DNA from: Moesziomyces globuligerus
Lineage: Eukaryota > Basidiomycota > Ustilaginomycetes > Ustilaginales > Ustilaginaceae
Assembly (NCBI GenBank): GCA_030849465.1
Contig: JARVLF010000007.1
Coordinates: forward strand, 310,001-374,000
Length of the DNA: 64,000 nucleotides
Direction of reading: 5' to 3'
Shown: one piece after another, positions 10,401 to 19,522 of the stretch
Numbering within the stretch: position 1 is the first letter of the stretch
Layout: each line of letters opens with the position of its first letter
Translations under genes and position numbers: made by a program
Notes under the pieces: model-generated
What the model was told of the DNA's origin: nothing
Databases searched by the model: none
Seen by the model: only the letters and a program-made list of their open reading frames with translations

Positions 10401-11116
10401 ACTACGACGAGGGTGCGGCTGACGCCCTCATGGGTCTCGCTGGAGCGGCCTCGGTGTCTGCCTCGGCTGCTGTGCCGGCCGCGGCTGCGGATCGCACCAA
10501 CAGCCCCGACAAGCGGCCCGAGAGCTCGTTGGGCAAGCGACCATACGCCGAAGACGACAAGAGCAGTGCTGGTCCGGAGGATGCGATGTACAAGCGCGCC
10601 AAGAGCGGCAGCGGGTCGGGACCGGCAGGACCGGCGCCTGCCGAGAGCGGCAACGGCCCCGCGGCGTCGAATGGCACGACGGAGGCTGCCAAGCCCGAGC
10701 CGGCGGCCGAGCTTTCGGAGCGCGAAGGGTCGAGCGGTGTCGTTCGCGAGGAGGCTGGAAGCGAGACGGTGACGACGCCACCCAATGCGGCCACGCCGCC
10801 GTCGGCTAAGGCGGTGCCCGAGACGGAGCAGTCGATGGAAGTGGATGCGCCCGAGCCGGCCAAGCCAGCCGAGAGCGCGCCGGCCAAGGATGAGGCTGCC
10901 GCCGAGGCCAAGGGCACGCCAGCGCCTGCTCTGGCATCTGCTCCTGCGTCTGCGTCTGGTTCTGGTTCGGGCGAGCAAGCCCACGCTGCGGAGAAGGGCA
11001 GCAGCAACAGCAGCGGTGCCGAAAAGAACCAGCGCGACGAGGCCGAGGACGACGACGGCCGCGAAGACGAGGAGGGCCAGATCCACGAGGATCCGCCCGA
11101 GAAGCGCGAGGCGTAG
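7424..11116 (+). CDS. CYC8: General transcriptional corepressor Cyc8/Ssn6 (TPR protein)
   Basis: A 1230-residue intronless protein. Residues ~146-510 form a continuous array of about ten tetratricopeptide repeats, for example ALSAYEAALRHNPYSVPALS, then AYQQALYHLPNPKEPKLWYG and CFRYILDNPPRPLTEIDIWF. That order and wording are diagnostic of Ssn6/Cyc8. Cyc8 pairs with Tup1 and is recruited by DNA-binding repressors to silence glucose-, mating- or stress-controlled genes. The N-terminus is Pro/Gly/His-rich. After the TPRs come a long Pro/Gly-rich disordered stretch, a short Glu/Arg helix (EREREMEWERERERERE near 705-720) and an Ala/Ser/Glu-rich tail. A second in-frame ATG lies at codon 18. It converges on the Bni4-like gene. 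Confidence 0.94.
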   Translation: MPPSSRHSAHPSHHPRDMHLSGPPGGPPLQGGPGMPASGPGSQPLHHPHSSYAQSMPPPPGLPPHAMNGANGPPSGPGGPPPGRLVMAEGPGGAGGPPPPPPPHIPRSSSAQSRIMDGPGASGAPSSGAGASSSPALQKLALANEAAWVSVGAAAETMEDYDRALSAYEAALRHNPYSVPALSAIAGVHRTLDNFEKAVDYFQRVLNIVPENGDTWGSMGHCYLMMDDLQRAYTAYQQALYHLPNPKEPKLWYGIGILYDRYGSLEHAEEAFASVVRMDPNYEKANEIYFRLGIIYKQQSKFPASLECFRYILDNPPRPLTEIDIWFQIGHVYEQQKEFNAAKDAYERVLAENPNHAKVLQQLGWLYHLSNAGFNNQERAIQFLTKSLESDPNDAQSWYLLGRAYMAEQNYNKAYEAYQQAVYRDGKNPTFWCSIGVLYYQINQYRDALDAYSRAIRLNPYISEVWFDLGSLYEACNNQISDAIHAYERAADLDPDNPQIQQRLQLLRNAEAKGGELPEAPVPQDVHPTAYANNNGMAPGPPTQIGGGPGPSYPPPLGGPQLAGTGGGRGDLGERDLPGPGHLPQSHSPPPFRGPDDRGSRGPPPGALAPMAPGGPGGYSHSRVPSPGPPRMDAYGRRMGSPPRRSPPPPLRSDMHDGHGPHAHGGQGHGDFRGPPPMGASGPGGPPPPMDHYGRPIGGPMSEREREMEWEREREREREQAARGYGTSGRVTPKHEAGYARSQHGSNAPSPAFGRPPVYGRDEGRDYYSNGHPGAGPGGPRGGYERGPPPGMRYDERGPPPPHFEDERGHGPHGHPSEGRYGGYGDTMDGPPGARGPPPPGLRGPTPEWERARAAEAGAAPGHDGPDSRNAGGPVKPRRAPKAKDEVDAAGAPPSPAPSAAGKKGKLTGSRASSPWSGKGVAAAKNGKGGAGGAAAKKGVSTPLRSRDDQAGSRPGSPAEGVRAQREVSPASSDGSNEPLAARGPASRVVDEDYDEGAADALMGLAGAASVSASAAVPAAAADRTNSPDKRPESSLGKRPYAEDDKSSAGPEDAMYKRAKSGSGSGPAGPAPAESGNGPAASNGTTEAAKPEPAAELSEREGSSGVVREEAGSETVTTPPNAATPPSAKAVPETEQSMEVDAPEPAKPAESAPAKDEAAAEAKGTPAPALASAPASASGSGSGEQAHAAEKGSSNSSGAEKNQRDEAEDDDGREDEEGQIHEDPPEKREA

Positions 11117-12272
11117 GCGCAAAGATCCGAGGCGAAAGTGGCGCCGTGCAAAAGGCGCATCTAATTCCAAATGTAACAGTGTTCCCTTTAGAGCTGGCTG
11201 GTGATACCGAGTGCGAGTGGTGGCGATGGGAGTGGCGGGTGGTGATGATATGGTCAGAGGTGGGTGGGAAGGATTTGGATAAGTGAAATTTTTAAATGGA
11301 GGAGGGGTGTTTATTTGGGGGAAAATGGGGGTTGATAAATTGCAAATTGGGATGATGGAGTTGCGCTCGTCAGGGATTGTGATGATGCGATGGTAGTTCG
11401 TCTGGTGGTGGGTCTAGAGGGTGAAAGAGAGCAAAGAGTGCCGGGAAAGGGTGCGAGTCAGTACCGCTCTGGCTGGCGCGCAGGAGGCAGGGTGGAGCTC
11501 GCACCGCCCTCCTAAACGCTAAGGAACGCGACAAAACACAGCAAAGCACAGCGGAGCACAGCGGAGCACAGCGGAGCACAGCGGAGCAAGGCCCGGTGCA
11601 AGGTCGCAATGTCGCAAGCCGTGATAAGCGCTTCAGAGACCAGGACCAAGAGGCGCTTCACGGACCCCGGGACATCCGCGTGCCGGTATACCTCGGACGC
11701 CATCTCAGTGTTGAAAGCCACGACCGCAGTCAGCTCCCCAAACTTGACAGACCTCGCACTCTTCTCGTCGTCGCCCGGGTTTAGAGACTCACACGACGTC
11801 CGCCAGTGAACACCTCAGCGCACCTCATCTTGCCATCCACGTTCCGCACCTTGACCTTCACCCCATCCCCGACAGACTCCGCCGTAAGCCACACACAGAT
11901 CCGCTTCAAAAGCAAAGTCCCAATCCCAACCAAACCAACCCATCCCTCAACACTCACAGTCCCCACATCACAACCGCCACCCTCTTCCTTTTTCCCACCA
12001 CGCAACACACACCGGCGAGAAAAGACAGCGAGAGAGCAAAAGCGTTGAGAGAGATACGATCGAATGTGAATGTGTGTGTGCACGAGAGCGATTGAATAGA
12101 ACAGACAGCCATTGAGATGTGGAAGGAGAGAAAGACCAAGGAGACGATGGTAAAAAGAGACACGAAGACCAAACCCCAGTCGGGCAGGAGGATCCGCAAC
12201 GAGTCGCGATCGTGGCGCAGCCACACGAGACGCAAGATGCAAGACCCAGCCACGCGAAAGCCGCGCATGGCT
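11117..12272. other. Convergent spacer CYC8 / Bni4-like gene
   Basis: 1.16 kb between two convergent 3' ends. AT-richer sequence at ~11280-11350 is a plausible 3' UTR or polyadenylation zone for CYC8. A 10-bp tandem repeat lies at 11541-11590. No gene is supported here. Confidence 0.5.
11541..11590. repeat. 10-bp tandem minisatellite (GCGGAGCACA unit)
   Basis: Five head-to-tail 10-bp units. The first (GCAAAGCACA) and last (GCGGAGCAAG) diverge slightly and the three central copies are identical. It lies in the convergent spacer outside any supported gene, so its length is probably variable between strains. Confidence 0.9.
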
Positions 12273-15173
12273 CTAGACGAAAAAGTGCGTGTAGATGCGG
12301 CTCGAGGGCGCCACGGCCATCTCTTCCATCTTGTACGTGTTGAGCTCCTCCTTGATGCGCTGTGCGAGCAGCGGCGTGAGACGGTTGCACGTCGCCTGCT
12401 CGCCGCGTCGGTCGTAGACGGTAGCGGGCCAGGTCGAGTGGAAGATCAAGTCGTCGGCAAAGACGAGCTTCTTCTTGGGCTGCGTGGGCGCCGTGACCGA
12501 TCGCTGCGGCGCAAAGTCGGTGCTGGGCATGTCCATCATGAGCGAGAGCGTCGGCATCGACGAATTCGAGTGGTGACCCAGCACGCCGCCCGCATGCTGG
12601 ATGGAGCCGGGCGAGGCCGACCTGGGCGGCATCTCGCCCGAGCGCGAGCCTGGTCTGGACGACACGGGCGAGTCGGTCTTGGCACCAACGCCGTCGAGGC
12701 GTTCCACGCCGGCCGTGTTGCTCGAGAGATGCGTCATGGGACCCGCAGCATGCAGCGCCGACGACGCCGCGGCCGACTGGGGCGCATCGTACGAGTTGGC
12801 GCGGATGCGACCGGCAAAGGGCTTTTCAAAGCCGCCGCTCAGCGAGAGATCCGGAGTGGAGGCGGTCTTCTTGAGGATGCCCTTTGGGTTCTTGAACTGC
12901 GCCGCACTTGCGCGCGAGCGCTCGATGCCCTCGCCCCAGTGACGCAGGCTGTCGGTCTCGAATTCGTCGCCCGACTCTTCGCCACCGAGGCCGCCAGCGG
13001 CCGGCATGTGCGGTGGCTCGAGCAGTTCGCTGTCGAACGACGTGTCAAATCCGCCTTCCTCGCCGTAGGGCATGGAAATCTGCGGCGGCACGTCCGAAAC
13101 GATCGGCTCAGCGCCCGGCTGGCCGTTGGCACCCTCGCCGTAGTGCTCCGGTTCGGCGTAGGTGGTTTCGAGGCCGGTCGGAGCATCCGAAGTGATCGAG
13201 CTGATGCTGCCGCCACCGCTGCTGCCGAACTTTTTACGCCAACCGCGCTTGGACTTGAGGCGCTCCTTTTCCTTTTCGATCATCTTCTGGCGGTTCTCGC
13301 CCGCTTCGCGCGCCCTGGCTTCGGACTCCTGACGCTCGCGCGCAGCACGCGCCTCAGCTTCCGCTTGCGCCTGCATCTGCAGCTGATGCTGACGGACGTA
13401 GGATGCGGCAGGCGTCATTCCAGTGTCGACGGCACGCGCACTCTCCAGCTCCACCGTGGCGTGCGTGATGGAGGCCGAGGCAGGGATGCCCTTTTTGCTC
13501 TTGCTCGCTTTCTTCGACTTGGTGTTGATTGCCGAATCGTCCGAGGCGGTGGGCATGCCGCCGAAGGCATCGCCGTGCATACCGTCGCGGCCCTCGCGCT
13601 CCTTGTCCTTGTTGAACATGTTGGTGAGGCCCATGAGCGAATGGCGGCGTGCCAGCTTGCCGAGGTTGCCCACTTTGCGAAGCATAACCGAAGCGCTCGA
13701 GACGGTGGAGGAGATGGAGATGTTGTCGGTGGAAGAGTTGAACTTGCGGTTGAAAATGCTGCGCTTGCCCTCGTTGTTGTTCGAGAGCGGAGGCCGTGTG
13801 CCCCTGCGCGAGGTGATCGAAGCACCGGAAGAGCCGGGGAGCGCAGCGCCGTTGTCGGGGGTTCGCGGGGGCGAGGTGGAGCGTGTGGATCCGGTGGATG
13901 CATTGGTGTCTCCGGAGGAATTGGGCAGTCCACCAAGCTCGCGGCCGGGGATGCCGTTGGGACGTCGCACGCCAGTGGCGGATGGGGCGCCGTACGCGCC
14001 GTTTTCGTGGATGTCGTTCATGTTGGAGAAGGAGAGAGCCTTTCGAAGCTTGCTCGAGAGACCGGTCTTCTTGGAGGCTTTGGGAGCGTAGCCAGGCATC
14101 GGCGTCGAGCGACCGCCGTCGACACGGTCATCGTCGCTGCCCCCGTACACGGCCTCCTCGTCGTCATCCTTGGCGGTCTGTCGCGAGAGAGGCGAGGGCT
14201 TTTTGGACGCAGCCGGGCTTGGTTGCGTCGTGCGTTGCGAGGCGTTGATGGATTGAAGCGAGGCAGACGAGTCCGAACGCTGGTGAACGGGTTGGCTGGC
14301 AACAGGTCCGGACGCAGCGGTGGCCGTTCGCGATGAGACGTCAGACGCCAAGGACGACTGGCTGTTGCTCCGTGGCGGAGCACTGCGGAGGTGTGCAAGT
14401 CCACCCTGCGAAGAGGGTGCGCCAGTCACATTCTTGGAAGAAAGCGACGAGCCGAGACCTGGTGCGGAGGCCGAGGGAGGGATGGCCGCGAAGCCGCGTT
14501 TGCGCTCCGCAGCAAGCATGGGGGAAGTCTCGCGCGACGAAGTCTGCGAAGCAGCGCTCGAGGTGCGCAAGCGAGGTGCAGCCGCGTTGGAGCCGACCGT
14601 GCCTGCGCCGACAGTTGGAGGTTGTGAGGGTCCAGATGGGAAGTTGTGCACGTTGGTGGCACCGATGTCCGAGTTGCCGCGTTGGGTCCTGCGGTAGGGG
14701 TGGAAGCCGCCAGCAGACGAGACGGAAGAGGAGGCCGAGTGTCCGGAGGGAGCGACTTGGCCGAACTGGCCTGGGCTCATGGGGTGGCCGTTGAAGCTCC
14801 TCATCTGGTTGAGCTGAGGTCCACCTGCGGCGTACTGGCCGGCGGGGAAGGGCGGCAGCACCTGGTTGCCTTGCTGCTGCTCACGACGAAAGGTGTCATT
14901 GTAGGTGATATACTGAGGTCGCTGGGGTGTGGACGAGGTGCGACGTCGGCTGTCGGGCCCGGGAGCGATGTCGCTGGCGGGAGCGTTTTGCGACTGCTGC
15001 TGCTGCTGCTGCTGGCCGTAAAAGTGCTGAGCCTGCAACATTTGCTGGTATTGCAACCATGCAAACTGGTTTTGCTGGTTCTGCTGCTGGTGATGTTGTT
15101 GGGCGGTCATGTGTGGATAGTAGCCTGGCGTCGATTGGCCGAAAGGCTGGGGTTGGAACTGACTGCCAAACAT
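12273..15173 (-). CDS. Bni4-like bud-neck scaffold protein
   Basis: A 966-residue, mostly disordered protein. The N-terminus is Gln-rich (poly-Q at ~15013-14993) and the middle is Ser/Pro-rich. A basic coiled-coil-like stretch contains AREAGENRQKMIEKEKERLK. The last ~65 residues are highly ordered in character: LVFADDLIFHSTW, YDRRGEQATCNRLTPLLAQR and IKEELNTYKMEEMAV, ending in YTHFFV. This C-terminal signature is the part of Bni4-type proteins conserved across fungi. In yeast, Bni4 tethers chitin synthase III and the Glc7 phosphatase at the bud neck through a V-x-F-type motif near this region; here KKLVF is a possible degenerate version. The start is the first in-frame ATG (15173); an upstream TTG extension was rejected. 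The N-terminal two-thirds carries no recognised domain. Confidence 0.68.
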   Translation of the reverse strand: MFGSQFQPQPFGQSTPGYYPHMTAQQHHQQQNQQNQFAWLQYQQMLQAQHFYGQQQQQQQSQNAPASDIAPGPDSRRRTSSTPQRPQYITYNDTFRREQQQGNQVLPPFPAGQYAAGGPQLNQMRSFNGHPMSPGQFGQVAPSGHSASSSVSSAGGFHPYRRTQRGNSDIGATNVHNFPSGPSQPPTVGAGTVGSNAAAPRLRTSSAASQTSSRETSPMLAAERKRGFAAIPPSASAPGLGSSLSSKNVTGAPSSQGGLAHLRSAPPRSNSQSSLASDVSSRTATAASGPVASQPVHQRSDSSASLQSINASQRTTQPSPAASKKPSPLSRQTAKDDDEEAVYGGSDDDRVDGGRSTPMPGYAPKASKKTGLSSKLRKALSFSNMNDIHENGAYGAPSATGVRRPNGIPGRELGGLPNSSGDTNASTGSTRSTSPPRTPDNGAALPGSSGASITSRRGTRPPLSNNNEGKRSIFNRKFNSSTDNISISSTVSSASVMLRKVGNLGKLARRHSLMGLTNMFNKDKEREGRDGMHGDAFGGMPTASDDSAINTKSKKASKSKKGIPASASITHATVELESARAVDTGMTPAASYVRQHQLQMQAQAEAEARAARERQESEARAREAGENRQKMIEKEKERLKSKRGWRKKFGSSGGGSISSITSDAPTGLETTYAEPEHYGEGANGQPGAEPIVSDVPPQISMPYGEEGGFDTSFDSELLEPPHMPAAGGLGGEESGDEFETDSLRHWGEGIERSRASAAQFKNPKGILKKTASTPDLSLSGGFEKPFAGRIRANSYDAPQSAAASSALHAAGPMTHLSSNTAGVERLDGVGAKTDSPVSSRPGSRSGEMPPRSASPGSIQHAGGVLGHHSNSSMPTLSLMMDMPSTDFAPQRSVTAPTQPKKKLVFADDLIFHSTWPATVYDRRGEQATCNRLTPLLAQRIKEELNTYKMEEMAVAPSSRIYTHFFV

Positions 15174-16070
15174 GGGTAGCAGGATGCAGAGACGTGAGAG
15201 CGGTGGGCCAACTTGAATTCGGAAGCTGGATAGCTGATCCAAGGGCTAGCAAAGGCGGAGGACCGTGGCGCAGGAGCGCCGGAGCGTATGCAGGCTGGGC
15301 GGAATAAGCGGCTCGACGTGCCGAGGCGGGGATGTGCGGCAGGAACGATGCAAGATAGAGCGCTGCTCGGTATCTAGAGGGTCCTAGAGCGGTTGACAGA
15401 TTTGGGTGAGGAGCATGCAGGTGAATGCCAGGGGTGGAGTACGATGCGGACACGGGTGACGGAGGTCTGCGAATTGGGTTGAATGGGCCGATGGCGGCGA
15501 GCGTGGAGCCAGGGTGAAAGGTGAGCGGGGCTGCTATGGATTGCAGATGCAATGGCGGGGAAGAGTGCGTGCGATCAGGATCGAGAGGGAGCTGGCATGC
15601 AAGAACGGAATGGGCGAGACGTATGCAGGCGACGGGGAGGCTTGAGGACCGAGCGGAAGCGGAATCTGAGGATCCGGAGAGGGATCAAGGAGGCCAATAG
15701 GGAGGTGAGACGAGAGGAGAAGGAGCAAGATCCGACTCGGAAGGGGTTGATGGCGTTGAGCGCACAGTCAAGCCAGTGCTATGCAACTGTTGGCGGTGGC
15801 GAGCTGGACGTGATGGGGAAGCAACCGATCGATCCGAAGCCGGTCGACGTTGGCTGAAGGTGGGTTGAGGGGGGTGGGGGGTCGTGGCGAAACGGAGCGA
15901 GGACCAGGAAGGAGGAGCGACAGGGAGATGAAGAGAAGAGATGGTGGAAGGGCAAAGGGGAGGGAAGAAGCGATGGCGAGGTTCGAGCGGGAACACGAGG
16001 TCGAGCGGGAGGCGCGTACGAGTGAATTCGAGTGGCTCTGGCAGCACAGCAAAGTGAGTCTGAGCGAGGT

Positions 16071-16114
16071 GAGCGAGTGAGTGAGTGTGTGTGTGTGTGT
16101 CTGTGTCTGTGTGA
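16071..16114. repeat. (GAGT)n-(GT)n microsatellite, copy 1
   Basis: GAGT repeats run into a GT dinucleotide tract and end with CTGTGT units. A similar compound repeat occurs about 135 bp downstream. Confidence 0.85.
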
Positions 16115-16245
16115 GGCTGCGAGGCAGTGGGCCAAATGAGGCAGCCAAGCGGGTGTCTGGCAGAGGGGCGCAGCGGGGCGGCAGGGGCAAATCACGACTC
16201 GCACACACGCAGCCAGCCAAGCTCAAGGCAAGCCCGACGGAGCAG

Positions 16246-16277
16246 GGTGAGTGAGTGAGTGAGTGTGTGTCTGTGTT
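16246..16277. repeat. (GAGT)n-(GT)n microsatellite, copy 2
   Basis: A shorter repeat of the same GAGT-then-GT design as the tract at 16071-16114, also ending in CTGTGT. Confidence 0.8.
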
Positions 16278-17022
16278 GGAGCGGAGCCGATGTGCCGCTT
16301 CGATTCGAATCCATGATTTTGACAGGCGTCGGAGCACGGCACAGCGCTCGCTCGCAGCGGGCGGCAAAAAGTGCAAAAGCAGTGCACAGCGGAGCGAGTG
16401 CGCAGCTGCTGCCGAACGCGCGAGCGAAATCCTCGCACCAGCGCGGCAATCAGCAGCCGGCCAGGGGCACGATTCAGGGCCACACCGAGACAGTACAGCC
16501 AACCAGCCAGCCTCGGGAGCAGACACGCAGTCACGCGCCCCACCATCTGCCGCGAATCACGCACCTGTCGCAGGCCATCCATCACCACAACGGCGACTTT
16601 TGCCTCTCGGTCTAGCTCGCCCAATCGCTTCTTCCAATGAGTGACGCACGTACACACACAAACACAAATGCACAGTCCGCTCTCCTTTCCGAAAGCAACA
16701 CTTTTGTGCATGCGGGAAGGCGTGCAACAGTGTCTGTCGGCCAGCACGGAAGCAAGGCGAAACGGAAAGGGGGGACCATGCAATGCAGCCAGCCTCACTT
16801 TGGCCCCGCCCACAGCCCGGCCCAGCTGCTCAGCTCGATCTGAACCGTCGCCTCTGCCCGCCTCGCCTCGCCTCGCGCTCCGCTCGCCTCGCTCCCGGCC
16901 CAGGCCAGGCTGGTAAAGCGTCAGCTGCATCAACAGCGAGCAGGTCGAATGGGATTTGCGATTCGAAATTAGCTGGCGCTGGCTTGCAGACAAAAGCGTG
17001 GGCGGCGGCAGTGCGTGTCGCC

Positions 17023-17053
17023 GGGCGTGGGGCGTGGGTCGTGGGTCGTGGGT
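17023..17053. repeat. GTGGGTC / GGCGTGG tandem motif cluster
   Basis: Consecutive GGGCGTGG, GGCGTGGGTC, GTGGGTC and GTGGGT units lie in the non-coding spacer. G-rich direct repeats of this size could be clustered zinc-finger binding sites; that is inference only. Confidence 0.5.
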
Positions 17054-18767
17054 TTGCTCTGCAAAGGGCCAAAAAAAAGTGTTGGTCTTACGAGCAGTGT
17101 GAGTGTTCCATTTCTGGGAATCGGTTGGGGCGAGCGCTCTCCCCGTTGGTTCGGCTGCTGCCGATGGACGTGCAAAGCTGACAGGCCAAGGGTTTGCGCG
17201 TTCGAACCGAGCTAAGCGAGCCCGACAGCCAAGCCCCGGGCTGCCTTTGCGACCTTAGCTCAGTGCCCATCCGCCTGCACCCCCAGCGCGAGCGGTACAG
17301 TAATGTTACTTGCACTGAGTTGGCGAATGCAAGCCCACACGCCCTCTCACACTATAATCCTCTACGCATGCACGATGCGCACCCGCACGCCCACAGGCCC
17401 AGGCGATTCCATCAAACCATGCAGCTTCGCAGCAAAGCCGACCTCGTCCATGCAGCGCCCCACCTCTCATTCACTCGCTCCGCAGTGCAAATCCCATCAG
17501 CCTCAGCAATCAAAGCTCGCTCTTCGTCGGCCGCGTTTGTGGGGGGAGAAGGGGGAGAGGGCGATTTCTTCTCGCGGTGGTGGCTTGCAATTTTGATCCA
17601 CGTCCGCCGCAAACAGATTTCACATTCGATCGACGCGCCAAGGCCGTGGCCACGCCCACCGCTCGCCGATCGATCGATCATCCAAGTGACCCCCTGGCCC
17701 GCTCTGGCTGATATCAGCCGAGCTGCCCGAGACTCGGCGGGCTCGTCGCCGTTGACTGTGCGTCCCCGCCCTCCGGAGTAGGCTGTGTGCATGGAGCAAG
17801 ACAGCCTCGGGGGCCGAGCCGATGGATTCCTCAGAGAGGCCCGATGCACAGCAGAGCAGAGAGCGAGGTCGATTCCAATGTCGGTGCTTCGCTCACGGGC
17901 TGGCTGCGGTGATCACTGCACTCGCTTCACCGTACCCATGATGCCCATCCGTCCATATCGTTCCGGGCGAGAGAGCAAACACGCTTAAAGACGGCATTGC
18001 CGACGCTCGGAATTGATGGCGTGCGTGCGCCATGCGACGGGAGATGTCCGGCTCCACTTGCTCGCAGCTCAGCCACAGCATCGGAGGCCATCGCTGTGCG
18101 GCTGTGCAAAGCACAAAAGAGCAGCTGTACAGTAGTTCATGCGCCTTCCTGCACGTTGGCCAGCTGCTTTCCAGGTCCTCTCACAGCTTGCGAACGGCCT
18201 GTGTCCAACGACGCTGCTTCCAGCCCTGTTCTCCGCCCAGTTTCGTCATCGATTTGGTCCCACCACGCGCTACGCCTGTCTCCACCCGTGTCTCGCGTTG
18301 CCGCCATGCACGCCGCGCTGGGCCTTGCAGCAAGTGAGGTCGAGCTCCCCAGAGGCGTCGCTGCCTCTCGCTTCCACATGCGTGTTGGATTTTCCCTTTT
18401 CTGCTTTTTGGGATCATTCGACTTGCACCAGCCTCCGTGCATGGCTGCTTTCTCGGCCCCCGCCTGCGTTCCAACCTTGGACTCGCTGCGGCCAGTGCAC
18501 ACAGAGCGGCGCGATTTTCAAAAATAGGAAATCGTCACCCTGGCCCTTCAGTCAGCCTTCACGTCGTCATCTCTAGCCGCTGGGCACTTTTGAAAGGGCA
18601 GCCCCCCTTTTTTCGACGCAGCTAGAGTCAGATGCAGAGCGCAGCTCAGACACGAGGGCCGTGCAGTTGCGTGGTCCGCGCCCGTTCAAGCGTGGACGAC
18701 TCCACTTTTCTGCCCGGATCGCCTGGTCCAGCCGCGGGCAAGAAACGCATCCGCTTTGGCGGCGGCG

Positions 18768-18822
18768 ACTGCTGCTGCTGCTGCTCCTGGTGCTGGTGCT
18801 GGTGCCGCTGCCTGCTGCTGGC
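18768..18822. repeat. CTG/CTGGTG trinucleotide-rich tract
   Basis: Runs of GCTGCTGCTG followed by CTGGTG units, in the putative leader of the oxysterol-binding protein gene. Confidence 0.7.
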
Positions 18823-19522
18823 TACTGCCGCCGCGGCCCTTTCGATCCAGCTCATGTCATTTTCATGGGCCCCTATGGCCTCACGGGTCCAATCGCCCGC
18901 TGCGCTTCCCAACGCTGCATTTTGCAGCAATTGCACAGAGCCGCTGCTGTCCGGCCCACTTGCCCCGTGCCATCCACTGACGTCGACTGCCTGTTCGGCG
19001 CCATCTCCGCTCTCCACTACCATCAGTTGCCGTTGGGTATACCTCCTACGACTCCACCTTCCTACCCAACTTCGCTTCTGCGCGGCTGCCGTCGTTGTTC
19101 GTCGACCCGTCTCCCCCGCACGCTGCTGTAATCCGCATCCCACCAATCGCATTTATCTGGCGCCAATCCCACTTCCCTTAACCTTTCGTTCGGAAACGCC
19201 CAACGCCTCCTCATTGCTCTCGACTTCACTTCGGCGGCGCACCGTCATCGTTTCCGCCTCTCTTACACGCTTTCGTCGTTGTTCAGCTCGAACATCATCC
19301 GCCGCGCAAGGAGCAATCCACAGCAAGCTTGCAAGCTGGACCGCTAATTGCACTCCCGTTCGCTCGTTTGGAAACCACGTGTTCTGCTTTTGGATCCGCC
19401 TGCATCCGTGACGGCCTTGTACTGCCAATCAAAGCGACTCTTGAGCATACGATTGCGCATCGAATCGCCATCGTCCCAACTCTCCACAGACACCCATCCT
19501 ACATCCGTCCGCCCTCTTCACC

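Larger units (their letters stand above)
15174..19522. other. Long divergent spacer: Bni4-like gene / oxysterol-binding protein gene
   Basis: 4.35 kb with no supported gene. It contains two (GAGT)n-(GT)n microsatellites, a GTGGGTC tandem motif, a CTG-rich tract and C/T-rich sequence approaching 19522. Much of it is probably promoter and untranslated leader. A CCACGTG lies at ~19376, near the downstream gene. Open frames (for example 18632-19411) look like translated leader rather than protein. Confidence 0.45.

Noticed and set aside
12117..14336. 739-residue plus-strand frame
   Set aside because: Antisense shadow of the Bni4-like gene; Arg-rich with no family features, and the C-terminal signature of the reverse frame is clearly real.
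17195..17215. T-loop-like GTTCGAAC suggesting a tRNA
   Set aside because: Flanking bases do not form a five-pair T stem, and no acceptor or anticodon arm could be built.
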